This document shows positions 12,799 to 23,720 of a DNA stretch of 64,000 bases, piece after piece. The notes below the pieces were generated by a model. The model searched no databases, was not told where the DNA came from, and was given only the letters and a program-made list of their open reading frames with translations. The DNA is from Limonium bicolor (Eukaryota; Streptophyta; Magnoliopsida; Caryophyllales; Plumbaginaceae): the NCBI GenBank assembly GCA_023374045.1, contig CM041776.1, positions 280,301,999 to 280,365,998 of the forward strand. The letters are read 5' to 3'. Within the stretch, counting starts at the first letter, position 1. Every line of letters starts with the position of its first letter. The position numbers were made by a program, and so were the translations under genes.

Positions 12799-13189
12799 CT
12801 TGAAAAATGCAAGTCCAAACGATTTTTACTCAGATCGATTCTACAGCCACTGAAGAAAGAAAAAAAACACAGTCATCAGTAGATTCTTGTCAAATTCACA
12901 CCAAATAACACAAAAGAACTCGGGTTAGGTTGGTAAAATCTGGAATAGGGAGAGTTTATATTTGAGAAGAAAGAACTCACCACATTTAAGAGCAAAATCG
13001 ACCACGATGTTGGTGGCGAAGGCCACACGAGATACGGAGGCGAAGAACAAGAGAGTTAGGGTTCAAGTGAAAGAGAGAAATACCATTGATGAGAGAAATG
13101 CCGCTGAAGATTCATCAGGAATGAGAAATCTGGAGATTAGGTTACTCGATGAATAAGGACATAGAAATAAAATCCTAACAGCTTCACAC

Positions 13190-13345
13190 TACCTCATCAT
13201 CTTCCTCGCGCGGCTGGTTCCTGTTACTGTCGTTACCAACATCTTCGTCGCCGAAATCAGAGTCAGTGGCTCTAGCGACAGCTTCAAGCTCCTCCTCATC
13301 TTCCTCATCGTTGATTTGCTTGTTGGGCCACTGATAAATCGGGAT
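13190..13345 (-). pseudogene. Captured acidic coding fragment, parent unknown
   Basis: An open minus-strand segment reads IPIYQWPNKQINDEEDEEEL, then EAVARATDSDFGDED and NRNQPREEDDE. It is followed by a plausible splice donor (GAG, then GTAGTG). Codon use and the lack of stops suggest real coding ancestry, but I do not recognise the family. It lies upstream, on the same strand, of the other captured exons and could have formed the first exon of a chimeric transcript. Confidence 0.45.
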
Positions 13346-14036
13346 GTAGAGCTAGAAAGGTGCGGTTGAAGAGAAAGTGAATTGAGTTACAAATTGAAAG
13401 AGATCAGAAATCGATCGTCGGAGTTGAACAAGTGATACGGGGAAAGAGGAGATCGTACGAGGAAAGAGAGAGAGATCGTCGGAGTTCAACGTTGGAAACA
13501 GAGGCCTACAAAAAGGTTAAGATGAAAAATTCTAGAAATAAAGAAAGAAGGAGTACTATTTAAAGTTTAGAAAATTTTAAATAGGAGGGATTAGTGTTGG
13601 TAATTACTGATGTAATTGTATTCGTTGGTAATTGCTGACGTAAGATTATATTTCACGGTAATCGCTGATGTAGGATTGTATTTGTTGGTAATTGCTAATA
13701 AAAATAAAATCATTAATAATTAGTGATATAAATATGAAAAAGGATTTATTTAATTTAGTAATGGACTATTAAATTCTTTGGTAACTAGTAATAAAATTTT
13801 ATTATTTATTAGTAATTTCTTAGGGATTAATTTTATGTTACTAATTACTTAGAGATTATTAATTCCATTGTTAATTTTGCTAACGGAATATAAATCTATC
13901 GGTAATTTTCATAGGTGAATTTAATCTAAATTATTTATTAGTGTTTCGTTAATATTTCATTACTAATTATTAATTTTACTAACAGATTTTAATCGTCATT
14001 AATTTTTTGTTAGTAATAATGAGTTTTTTAGTAGTG

Positions 14037-14800
14037 TTCTTTTGAGCTTGGTCTTCTTCTTCCTTGCTTGCCGCCTATCCAAATTCCCTTTTCTTTTGTG
14101 TCAAATTAATTTAAAGAGAAGCACTTGTGGCGTCTCTTGCTTTCAGCAAGCTCTTTGATTTTGTGTTTTTGGAGACGGATTGTTACCGCTATATTAGGAA
14201 CTTGGTATGGTTGCGTGAAGGGCTAAGGGCTAGATCCACCATTTGTTCACTATCCTTCCCTTGAGATTTTGATGATAAAGGAAAATAGGTTTGAAGAATC
14301 GTTTGACACGCAAGGTTGTAAGTGGATTCTCTTTTGTAGATTGGTGCCCAATAGGTAGGGCACATGATCCACAACAGCTCAAAGATGAAACTCAGACATG
14401 ACGCACACTCAACTAACATTCAAGTGATGAAGCCAACAACCAAGCTTACTTGGAAACTTCATGGAAATACACTTCAAGATAAATCAAGTAAGAAGAACTT
14501 GATTAGGATCAAGAAAGTCCTTCCTAGGCTTGAAGACTACCAATGATGAACTTCCACATAAGTCTACCTATGCTAATAACCATCATGGAAGAGACTAGCA
14601 AAGCTACCAAGGAGATGAACTGAAGTTGCCAAGTTACAACATCAAGTCGGAAGCCATCTTGCAACCAGCGCCTACAACCACCGTACAACACGACCAATGG
14701 CTTGCTGCCACGTTTTGGGCAAGTGTTGGCCGAGCAGCAACTCAACCAATGAGAAAGAAACAAATCCAAGTAGTTGAGGAAGTTAGCTAAAACCTAGGAG
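14037..14800. other. Flank of CACTA insertion and start of copia region
   Basis: The sequence begins with the right-hand ttc duplication of the CACTA element. No protein similarity is seen. The second half merges into the copia 5' LTR, whose left boundary could not be fixed because no matching 3' LTR is present. Reading frames at 14189-14419 and 14364-14769 overlap on both strands and look non-coding. Confidence 0.35.
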
Positions 14801-15321
14801 ATAGCTAGAGATATCATAATGATGGTTAGAATTTAAAGTATATATTGGGTAGTTGGGATAGCACTGAAGGCACACTTGAGCACTCACGGGCAAACATTGA
14901 ATGCTACATTGAGAGAAGTGCTAAAACTAATTAGGCTTATATTATGGATCATCCGTTGTATGAGTAAGTAATGCTGAGTCATATAAGTGAGCAGTAATGT
15001 GAGCAGTGGAGTGACAATACTTGTAAAGGGTAGCTTAGGCAGTCGGGCAACAGTTAGGGAACTACTGGGAGACTGGTGACCGATAGGTTAGTCAAGGTAG
15101 AAGGACTTTGGTGGTAAGTCCGAAACTGTAGCGGAGTCCATATGTAGGTGTGGGGGAGTTTGAGTGAATTACTAGAGTGTTAATTCTCAATCAAATCGGT
15201 GAGTTTAAGTACTTATGTCCTTTCTACTTAACTTTAAGTTACCTGCATTACCCTAAGTCTATCTAGGAGACACATCCATGACCTGTCGGGGATGTATCTT
15301 AGAGAGGGTTAGCCAATTTCA
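14800..15321 (+). mobile_element. 5' LTR (partial definition) of a Ty1/copia element
   Basis: This stretch ends in CA at 15320-15321, two bases before a primer-binding site, which fixes its right end. A TATA-like run (aaagtatatattggg) near 14835 is a possible promoter. The left edge is a guess: without a 3' LTR copy the start cannot be aligned. Confidence 0.5.
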
Positions 15322-15323
15322 TT

Positions 15324-15335
15324 TGGTATTAGAGC
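15324..15335 (+). other. Copia primer-binding site (initiator tRNA-Met)
   Basis: TGGTATTAGAGC differs at one position from TGGTATCAGAGC, the usual complement of the 3' end of plant initiator tRNA-Met. It follows the LTR end by two bases. The mismatch may be decay. Confidence 0.75.
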
Positions 15336-15378
15336 GGGTCTTTCTTTCTGAGTAGTGAATCACTTTGGAAGAAGATTA

Positions 15379-16318
15379 TGTCTTTCTCTAACATACTGGC
15401 ATCTGAAGAAGGTGCAACTCAAAACAACCATCACTTTTCAATGAAGAAAACTACACAATTAGAAAAACAAAATGGAGTTCCATGTCAAATTAGAAGATCC
15501 AACAAATTGGCAAGTGATCGACCAAGGAAAATATGAGTCCATGGATGCTCAAGGAGTACCTCTATCTATTGACGTTATGTCAGAAGATCAAGTGAAGAAG
15601 ATGGTGTTCAATGCACATGTTATAAAGCTTCTACATTGCGCATTGCTACCAAAGAAATACTCCAAAATCTCCTATCTCAAAACAACTAAGGAGATTTGGG
15701 AAACTTTGGAAGTAACGTATAAAGGCGATGTTGTGATCAAGAAGACTCGCATCAAACTTCGTCTTACACACTGGAAGCTGTTCAAGAAGGAGGAAAAAAA
15801 GAGCATTTTCGAGATACACACGAGATTCACCAAGCTTACCAACGAGATGCTTATGGTTGGAAGAACAATCTCAAACGAAGACCAAATACGTAAGTTCTTA
15901 AGATCACTTCCAGCTTCTTTTGACAGTAAGGTTAATGTTATACAAGCACGTTCGAGATCTATCAAATATATCACTTGCTAACATGTTGGGATCACTAATG
16001 GTGTTCAAGTTGAAGCTTCAACAAAGGAACACCGAAACTATCAAAAAGGAGAAAGCCAAAGGACGACTCTCTCTTCAAGAAGCTGAAGAAGATGAATCCA
16101 GATCCGACATAAACAATGAAGAAATGATGATGTATGTCAGGAGACATTTCAATAGGTTGATGCAACAAAAGTTTAAGAAGAGAAGCAACTCTCAAGAATC
16201 TGATGACCATCAAAGAGGAAATGACAAGTGCTTTGGATGCTCCACGCATGGAAATCATATCAAAGACTGTCCTCAGAGACCCGAAGATGTAATCGACAAG
16301 TCAAAGAGACCTGCCTAA
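15379..16318 (+). pseudogene. gag: Copia gag, frameshifted
   Basis: The region starts near the ATG of MSFSNILASEEG and continues in the longer frame at 15472-15981 (KTRIKLRLTHWKLFKKEE, ISNEDQIRKFLRSLP), which matches the capsid domain of plant copia Gag. It then shifts frame near 15960 into 15920-16318, which holds the nucleocapsid knuckle CFGCSTHGNHIKDC. The canonical CX2CX4HX4C spacing places asparagine where the zinc-binding histidine should be, with His one residue later, so zinc binding is doubtful. Stop codons near the start and the frame change make this inactive. Confidence 0.8.
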
Positions 16319-17090
16319 CAGCACTTCACCAGAAAACAAAAGATATAAGCCTTCTTCGCTGCATGGGGTGACACTGATTTCAGTGATGATGATCAAGAAA
16401 CCAACAACGAGAACTCTGGAGATGAGAAAGCTTATCTATGTTTAATGGACAAAGTGAAATTGCTGAGGAGTCTGGAGCTGAGCAATCTGAATGAGAAGAG
16501 AAACCTAAAAAGGTAAACAACTCTAAAATAAAGAAGAAAAATAATGAAAGCTCAATTACCCAGGTCTTAGAAAATTTTCTCTTATCCTTACTGATCAACT
16601 AGAAATGTATGAAAAGGAAAATTTTGAAATGGCTAAAGAAATTAAAGTTCTTAGAAAAATGTCTAGATGACAATCGTTTGGATAAACTTAATGCTGCCAT
16701 GAGAAAATTGTAGGATAGTTACAACGACTTACTTACAACTCATGAAAAGCTAAAAGTCAAGCTAGATGAAACCTCTAGGATACTGAAGGAGAAAACCACA
16801 CATGGCGATATTGATCTGATTGTGGCACTTAGTAAAACTGAAAAGGAATTGGTCTTACTAAAAGAAAAATGAACAAAGATGGAAGACGAGTCAACAAATC
16901 TAAGAAAATCCTCAGGAAATGGTAGGCGACCTGTCAGAGAACCGTCTGGAAACAGTCAGCGAGGCGTTTGTCACCTCTGCAGATAGCCCAGTCACTATCA
17001 GTCTAGATGTTACAGGAATCGCTTCATGCAATCGTGGCAACTCGCTAGGGTAGGACTTAGAAAAGTTATTAAAAAGGACCACAAATCTGA
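16319..17090 (+). pseudogene. Copia gag-pol linker region, decayed
   Basis: The deduced sequence is a lysine- and glutamate-rich, probably coiled-coil stretch (for example NLNEKRNLKKV, then EMYEKENFEMAKEIKVL). It is interrupted by several stops and frame changes. Comparable charged spacers occur between the zinc knuckle and protease in some plant copia elements. Confidence 0.45.
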
Positions 17091-17184
17091 GTATGTCGGC
17101 GATGAAGGACCCAAAGACCATTGAGTCCCTAATCCCTTTAACTAATTTTCTAAGTCCATACTCTAGTGGGAGGTGATCCTTGTT

Positions 17185-20100
17185 GGTACATCGACAACGG
17201 GTGCTCAAAGTGCATGATCGGAGATAAGTGGCATTTCCTCTCACTCAAGTCAAAGCGTTAGTATCCTTTGGCGACAACAAGAAAGGTAACATAATAGGTA
17301 AGGTAGGTTTTTCTTCCTGAGTGTTTAAAGTTCAACTTACTGAGTGTCTCTCAAATGTGTGACAAAGAAAATTCGGCTCATTTTTACACCACACATTGTT
17401 GTATAGTAAGCTTGAGTCGTGGTAAAAAGTTTCTCAGAGGTCATAGATGGAGAAATGTGTACATTACGTGTCTAGAATATCTTAATGATGTCAACCTACC
17501 ATGTCTAACTACTTCAATGAATAATTCTATGCTTTGGCATAAAAGACTCAGACATGTTAGCGTATCCTTACTCAAGCAACTAGTTAAGAAACAGTTGGTA
17601 AATGGTCTTCCTGATATTAAACCATCAGGAACCAATATTTTTGATGCCTGTGTAAGGGAAAACAAACTAAGTCCAGTTTTAGTTCAAAGAACATAGTAAG
17701 TACATCATCTCACCTAGAACTGCTTCACGTATATCTATGTAGGCCTATAAGAATTAGGAGTTACGAAGAAATTGGTATGTATTTTCATTTGTGATGATTA
17801 CTCACGTCTCGTTTGGATGATCTTCATAGCTCCAAAGACGAAGTCTTTGAGAAATTCTAAGTGTTTGTAAGATAGGTTCAAACATCATATAACTCCAAAA
17901 ATCAAAGCTCTAGGGTCAGATCATGGTTCGGAATTTGAGAATAGCCCATTCAAAGAGTTCTGATGATCAAAGGATCTATCACAATTTGTTAAGCTCAAAG
18001 AACTCCACAACAAAAAAACGGGTTGTAGAGAGAAAGAACGGAACCTTGGAAGAAATAGCTAGAGTCATGCTGTTGGGGAGAGGTCTTCCACATGTACTTT
18101 GGGCAGAAGTAGTAGCTACAAAGTGTTACATCACCAACAGAATGCTCATCAGGGCAATTCTCAACAAGACGCCTTATGAGCTACTCAAAGGAAGAAAACC
18201 AAGCTAAGTCATTTTAGTGTGTTTGGATGCAAATGTTTTGTGTACAACTACGGTAAAGATTCTTTGGGCAAGTTCAACGCTCGAAGTGATGGTGAAATCT
18301 TCATTGGGTACTTAGAAAGAATAAAAGCTTACTAAGTCTTAAACAAAATAACTTTGAAAGATCGAAGAAAGCGTTTATGTGGTACTTGATGAGATTGAAG
18401 TTCATGATGACAGAGGATTGAATCTAGATGAAGCAAGTGGTTTTGATTTGACACAACAAGAGATATCAGAAGGTGTCCACAATATGACACCGACAGCCTA
18501 ACAGTAGCTCGACACGATAGAAACCAGTCCATGACATGTCATCGAGAGCGGTGAACAATAATCATATGCGGATCCTGAATACAAATCTTCATCAATCTCA
18601 AGTTCTATACAAAGATCATACAATCGAGAATATCGTCTCAGATATCTTAAAAAGTGTTCAAACAAGATCACAAGTACAAGATTTACTTGCCTTCTCCGCC
18701 ACCATGTCTTCAATTGAGCCCATAAATATAAAAGAAGCACTAAAAAATCTAGATTGGATAAAACATACAAGATGAACTGTATCAGTTTGAGAGTATGAAG
18801 TTTGACATCTTGTGCCAAGACTAACACATCAAGGAGTGTTTGGAACCAAATTGGTATTCAAAAATAAGGTGAATGAAGTTGGAGAGGTTGTGAGGAACAA
18901 GGCTCGACTAGCTTTACAGGGATACAAACAACAAGAAAATACTCCAAGAAACCTTCACACTAGTTGCAAGAATGGAATCTATTAGCCTGCTTATTGCGTT
19001 TACAGCACATAAGGGCATTCGTCTCTTCCAGCTTGATATCAAAAGTGCATTTGTAAATGTTCATGTAAAGAATGAAGTGTATATGGCACAGCCTCTTGGA
19101 TTTGAGGACGAGAAGAGTGGTGACATGGTCTACAAACTTGACAAAGCTCTTTATGGGTTGAAACAAGCTCCACGGTGATGCTATGAATGACTCTCATCCT
19201 ACTTTTTGGGAACAGTTCTACAAGAGGTAAAGTTGATAAGACCCTATTTGTGTACAATCATAGCACAAGTTTTTTAATCGTGTAGGTATTTGTTGAGAAT
19301 ATTATCTTGGTATCATCAAACGAGAAGTACTACAAAAGATTTGAGAAGCTAGTGAAGAAGAAATTCGAGATGAGCGATCTAGGGGAATCAAAGTTCTTCT
19401 AAGGACTTAAAATCAAACAAAGTAATGAAGGCATCACTATCTGTCAACAAAATTACGTCAAAGAATTATTCAAGAGATTTGGGATGGAATCCTCGAAACC
19501 ATTTGACACACTAATAACGGTTGGTACAAAGATGGGTATTGTACTAATGACAAACAGGTTGACCAAAAGTTGTATCGAGAAATGATTGGATCTCTTTTAT
19601 ATCTAACTACAAGTAGACATGACATTTTGTATAGGGTTTGCTTGTGTGCTAGGTTTCAAGTTGATCCTAGAGAAAGTCACCTTACAGTTGTCTAAAGGAT
19701 TCTTAGATATCTCAAAGGATCCTCTGACCTTGGCTTATTTTATCCATGTTACACTAATTGTGACAATGTGGGTTACTCTGGCGCAGATTATGGCTAATCC
19801 ATAACCGACTGAAAAATCACGTCAAGGACTTCTTCCTTTGCGGGGTCATGTCTCATAGCTTGGGGATAAAAAAAAGCAACAAAGTGTTGCCTTCTCAACT
19901 GCGGAGTCAGAGTACATAGCCACCGCTAGCTGTTATTCTCAACTCCTATGGCTTAAGCAGCAAATTGGTGACTGTGGTGTCAAAACAGGTGCACTACCTA
20001 TCATGTGTGATAGTACTAGTGCAATTTTCATATCCAAAAATTCAGTGCATTATTCACGAACTAAGCATATTGATAAGCCATCATTTTTAAGGGATTGTTG

Positions 20101-20230
20101 TGAAAAGGATTTCGTACTTTTAACGTGCATTTCTACTAAAAAGCAACTTGTAGACATTTTCACAAAGCCATTTAGTAGGGAGAGATTCACCAAGATCATT
20201 CATGTTCTGGGCATGATTTTGGTCAATTAA
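17185..20230 (+). pseudogene. pol: Copia pol: protease, integrase, RT, RNase H, decayed
   Basis: The order is protease-integrase-RT-RNase H, diagnostic of Ty1/copia. The protease is visible as WYIDNGCSKCMIGDKW, with DNG instead of D-S/T-G. The pre-integrase region reads MLWHKRLRHVSVSLLKQL (about 17530). Integrase shows ICDDYSRLVWM, ALGSDHGSEFEN and VERKNGTLEEIARVML. RT reads LFQLDIKSAFVNVHVKNEVY and KALYGLKQAPR. The position of the catalytic Y-V-D-D box is FVENI, so both aspartates are lost. RNase H shows IATASCYSQLLWLKQ and SRTKHIDKPSF. Many stops and frameshifts occur. It is dead by several independent criteria. Confidence 0.88.
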
Positions 20231-21024
20231 GTCTTGATCCCTAAAACCACACAACGACAAGTAAATGGCTATTGGTGACAAGTCTTTCAGTAGTATTTGA
20301 TTGTTTTATACTTATTCAATAGATGATCGGAAATCACGAAAAGAAAATCATTTATTTTTGAGGCAACTTAGGATTCTTGATGTACATCCAATGGTAAAGT
20401 ACCACTCCCAATGTTAGACACTGACCCAACCACTAGGGTCAAGTACAATCCAAATACCATTGTTGGACTAGTCGTTGGCACACTTCTAGACAGTATTGGA
20501 CCCAGAAATTTGTTTAATGGGGGGAGGCAAACATTATTTTGGCACTGTCACTCTTTAAAACATTACGTTATTTTGCATTTTTTTCAAAAATTTATAAGAG
20601 CATTTGACTAATTTTCAAAAAAAAATTGGGGGGGGGGGGGGGTGAAGCCTCTCTAGCCCCCCCCCCCCCCCCCTCCCCTCTAGATCCACCTCTGCTTCTA
20701 GAGGTCTTTCAAAGTGCTTTGTCAACGCTCATTGCATTAAAAGACCGTTGTCGCAGTAGTATAAAAATGAGCAGATGGGTTCTTCACAAACTCATCACTG
20801 CTCCAAGTCCTCATTACTCTCTATCTCTCTCTCAAAATCTAAAATGAAGTATTGATGGCCATAAAATTTTAGATTTTCGGTTACAACACTCTTTGAACTC
20901 AATGGTAAATTTTAACTTCAAAGATCAAGATGACACTAAAAGCTCATATTCCACCAAATTCTCTAAGAGAATAATCATAGCCGAAATACACCCAATTCGT
21001 CGAGGTAACCCTACAGAAGATCCT
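20231..21024. other. Unassigned spacer downstream of copia pol
   Basis: A 3' LTR would be expected here, but I see no sequence resembling the 14.8-15.3 kb LTR. A G-rich run (aatggggggaggcaaac, near 20520) recalls a polypurine tract but is not followed by an LTR start. The only strong structure is the G/C homopolymer pair at 20628-20673. Confidence 0.4.
20628..20673. repeat. Poly-G / poly-C inverted pair
   Basis: Fifteen consecutive G (20628-20642) are followed 14 bases later by about 17 consecutive C (20657-20673). The arms are complementary and could fold into a near-pure G:C hairpin or a G-quadruplex. Lengths of such runs are unreliable in assemblies. Confidence 0.85.
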
Positions 21025-22500
21025 TGATAAGCCTCAGACTTATCATATATTATAGTCTAGAATTGTAGAAATAAGAGGCAAAATAAGGTTAGAATAGCTA
21101 GTATTTATGTTATATTATATATAAAGTTTATTATATATGTTCAGACTTATGTTTGAACTGTTTTGCATGTCAGGAATAAACTACTAACTAATGGATGACT
21201 TCTGCTGGGCATGATGCCAAATGTACCACTCACAGCAGCAAGATGGAGCAAAACAGAAGACATGTCGGATCCAGTTCCGGGTACTCCCTATCCGGCACCA
21301 GTGAAGAGTCACCACGGTTCTTCAAAAGATAGCAGTTAATTACAGTTACCCAACCAACTGATGCCGGATATGGTGCCGAGCGTATCCTGTCCGGCACAAG
21401 CATCGTTTCGCAGGATTTGGCGGTTAATTGACCGTTAGAAAACATGTGGTGTCAGGTACTCCGCACCCGGCATGACACCTGGAACAAGGAGAAATTGGTG
21501 CTTATAAATAGGCCGACATTCTCCACATTTCTACACACTTCAACATATCCCTACACTCCTCTCATACTCTAATTTTGCATCCATCCAAGTGTTTGAGTCC
21601 AAGGAAGGTTTGCGCAACCATCCATGCGAAGAGAAGAAGATCCTTGTCGGGTTAAGGCTATGAGCAATTCTCTTACCTTCTTGTATTTTCTTCTTGCATT
21701 TTGTATAGATGGTTGAGTAGAATTACTTGTTATCTTTGGTTAGGAATGATCTTCTTTGTAAAACATTTATGATCATCAATTAAGTTTGCGAGTTTCAAAC
21801 TAAGATTTTGGTCTTTGTGCAAAGTGAAATTAAGTTCGCTACTTGTTCACTTTTCCTTCAAAATTCTCAAGGAATTGGTTAAGGAATCTTAGTGGTCTTT
21901 CCCTTTGTTATTTACAAGTTAGAAGATGAAAATTAAGATTTGGATTTAACTATTTTATTCTCTTCTTTCTTGTTCGTTTACTGGCATTAGATTCACTGGA
22001 TTCGATAATGGATTAAGAGTGTTTGTTTTGACTAGACACTGGAAAACAATCTTGACATTTTGACATTGTCGGATGCAATGTTTGGTGTCTGGTGTCTGGC
22101 ACATTCAAAGTTCTTGAATGTGTCGTGCATCTCATGCCCGACATCACATCCGCCGTGTTCAAAAGTTGTTTAATTCAAGACTTGCAAATCTTGACTTTGT
22201 GATCATACTTGTTCTTATGTTGATTATTATTCCGAATCAAGGATAATTCATTGTAAATACCATTTAGTTAGATTATTAGTAGTTATTTTAGTTTAAAGAA
22301 TATTACTCACTTCTTCCCCCTTATGTAGAATAGGCAATTACTAGGATTATGACTAATTTTCTACTAAGTCCCTTGGGTTCGATACTCTTGGTCGTAATTT
22401 ACTTACACTATATTCCAACCGGGATTTTTGCTACCCGTAGTAGAGTTGAAGGATTCTTTTATTCTTTTATTTGTTTTTGTACATTCTTTACCCTACAATT
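21025..22500 (+). mobile_element. Probable LTR (solo or remnant), gypsy-like
   Basis: The left end TGATAAGCCTCAGAC, a promoter-like cttataaataggcc (about 21501), the phrase ccttgggttcgatactc (about 22370) and an ending near ttaccctaca all resemble plant gypsy LTRs of the Athila/Tat kind. A 5-mer, atcct, occurs immediately left (21020-21024) and again at 22501-22505. It fits a duplication only if the LTR ends in ACAATT rather than CA, so the right edge is uncertain. No coding region follows. Confidence 0.5.
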
Positions 22501-23720
22501 ATCCTGTTAGCAGTACCCTAGTCTCTGTTTCTAACTGAGTTTGTTGATCATAATCATGCACTAACAAAAGACATCTCAATTTGGTTACGGATTACTCCAA
22601 GCATCATGTTATTGCTAATATTACATTCCCCGATAATCTCATCTTAATTTCATTGGATTCTATGGTTATGCATATAGGAATTTGAAGTACATATCTATGA
22701 AACCTCTGAGGATCTTTAGTTCCTTTTCCTTGGGTTGTTGCTAGAAACTTCAACCAAATTTTTATCCACTATGTTGAAGACTTGGTTTTACAAATGATTG
22801 CCTCCTCAGCTACACTACAGAGCTACTAGCCCTCAAGATCTTCGAGTTTGAGTAGCGCTACCCAGAGACTTCCACTTCCACCCCCAATCAATACTTGACG
22901 CGGACGCAAACAGAACCGGTCAACTCCGAGAATTAAGGAGACGTGGAAGACATGCTCTATGGAGATCATGGAGAAGAAAGACCACTTCGATACTTACGCC
23001 CCTAAACTAAGCATCACTCTATGATTAACATCCGATATCTTAGCATTTCTCTAAACTGTATATAAGCACACATTTGTAAAGAGAGATGCAGGCATCTGAG
23101 TTTACGCCTTAGAAGAGAGAAAAGATTGGTTGAGAGAGAAAGCATTTTCGAGAGATCTTAGTGTGACTTAGTCATTCAGCTTAGGTATTTATTACCTATA
23201 AAACACATAAAACACTCTCTTTACTCCTTATTCCATACTGATATACTTCTAGAGTAGAGCGAGTGTTGGATGAGACAGAATACCTCTGTCAAATCCTAAG
23301 ATAGGAAGCTAGGTTGTAATTCTCATTGAATTTCAATACAAGCAAAATCTTGTCTTGTCAATTTTATACATAAAGCTTCCACATTATCTCCTTGGTAAAT
23401 ACTTGTCTCCGAGTAGAGTGGGTCTGAGACTAACACCTCAGACCTACTCGGTCTGCACCCTCATCCCATCACACTAGGAGTGGGTCAGGTGGGGTGGGGG
23501 AGAATGAGACATGAAGCTCATATTTGATCCTTTAGTGGCATTGTTGAAAAGTCATACTTGGCTCATGTGGACTTCTTAAGGGCTCACTATCTGAGGGCAA
23601 TTCTCAAAGGCATGCTTGATAGGGTTTTCAGTTCATTAGGTGCCCTTGTCCATTCCCCCCTCTATAGAACATCTCTCTAGAAAAAAAAATTTATATCTAT
23701 ACCATTTGTTTATTAGTTTT
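22501..23720. other. Unassigned, with an LTR-like promoter segment
   Basis: Around 23050-23370 there is a TATA-like box (tgtatataagca), a purine-rich leader (gagagaaagc) and a poly(A)-like region (ttgaatttcaatacaagc), an arrangement typical of an LTR U3-R-U5. Ends and duplications were not found. A 43-base hairpin lies at 23409-23451. No protein similarity is visible. Confidence 0.3.
23409..23451. repeat. Inverted repeat (hairpin)
   Basis: The arms ccgagta...ggtctgag and ctcagacc.tactcgg pair around an 8-base loop with a small bulge. This could be a terminator-like or small-RNA hairpin, or a remnant of a transposon end. No function is assignable. Confidence 0.5.

Larger units (their letters stand above)
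10029..14036. mobile_element. CACTA element carrying host gene fragments (Pack-CACTA)
   Basis: It begins CACTACTAAAAA and ends TTTTTTAGTAGTG, the diagnostic CACTA inverted repeat, flanked by a perfect 3-bp duplication ttc (10026-10028 and 14037-14039). The subterminal regions (about 10040-10370 and 13590-14030) are filled with degenerate repeats of the type ggtaattagcgatgg / ttggtaattactgatg in both orientations. No TnpD or TnpA frame is present, so it is non-autonomous. The 3-kb interior holds exon fragments of at least three unrelated plant genes, all reading on the minus strand, some with splice signals preserved. Confidence 0.9.

Noticed and set aside
20400..20530. 3' LTR and polypurine tract of the copia element
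   Set aside because: The G-rich run near 20520 is not followed by sequence resembling the 5' LTR, and no target duplication was found.
21025..22500. Calling this LTR a certain solo LTR with duplication atcct
   Set aside because: The duplication fits only if the LTR does not end in CA; kept as probable with open right boundary.
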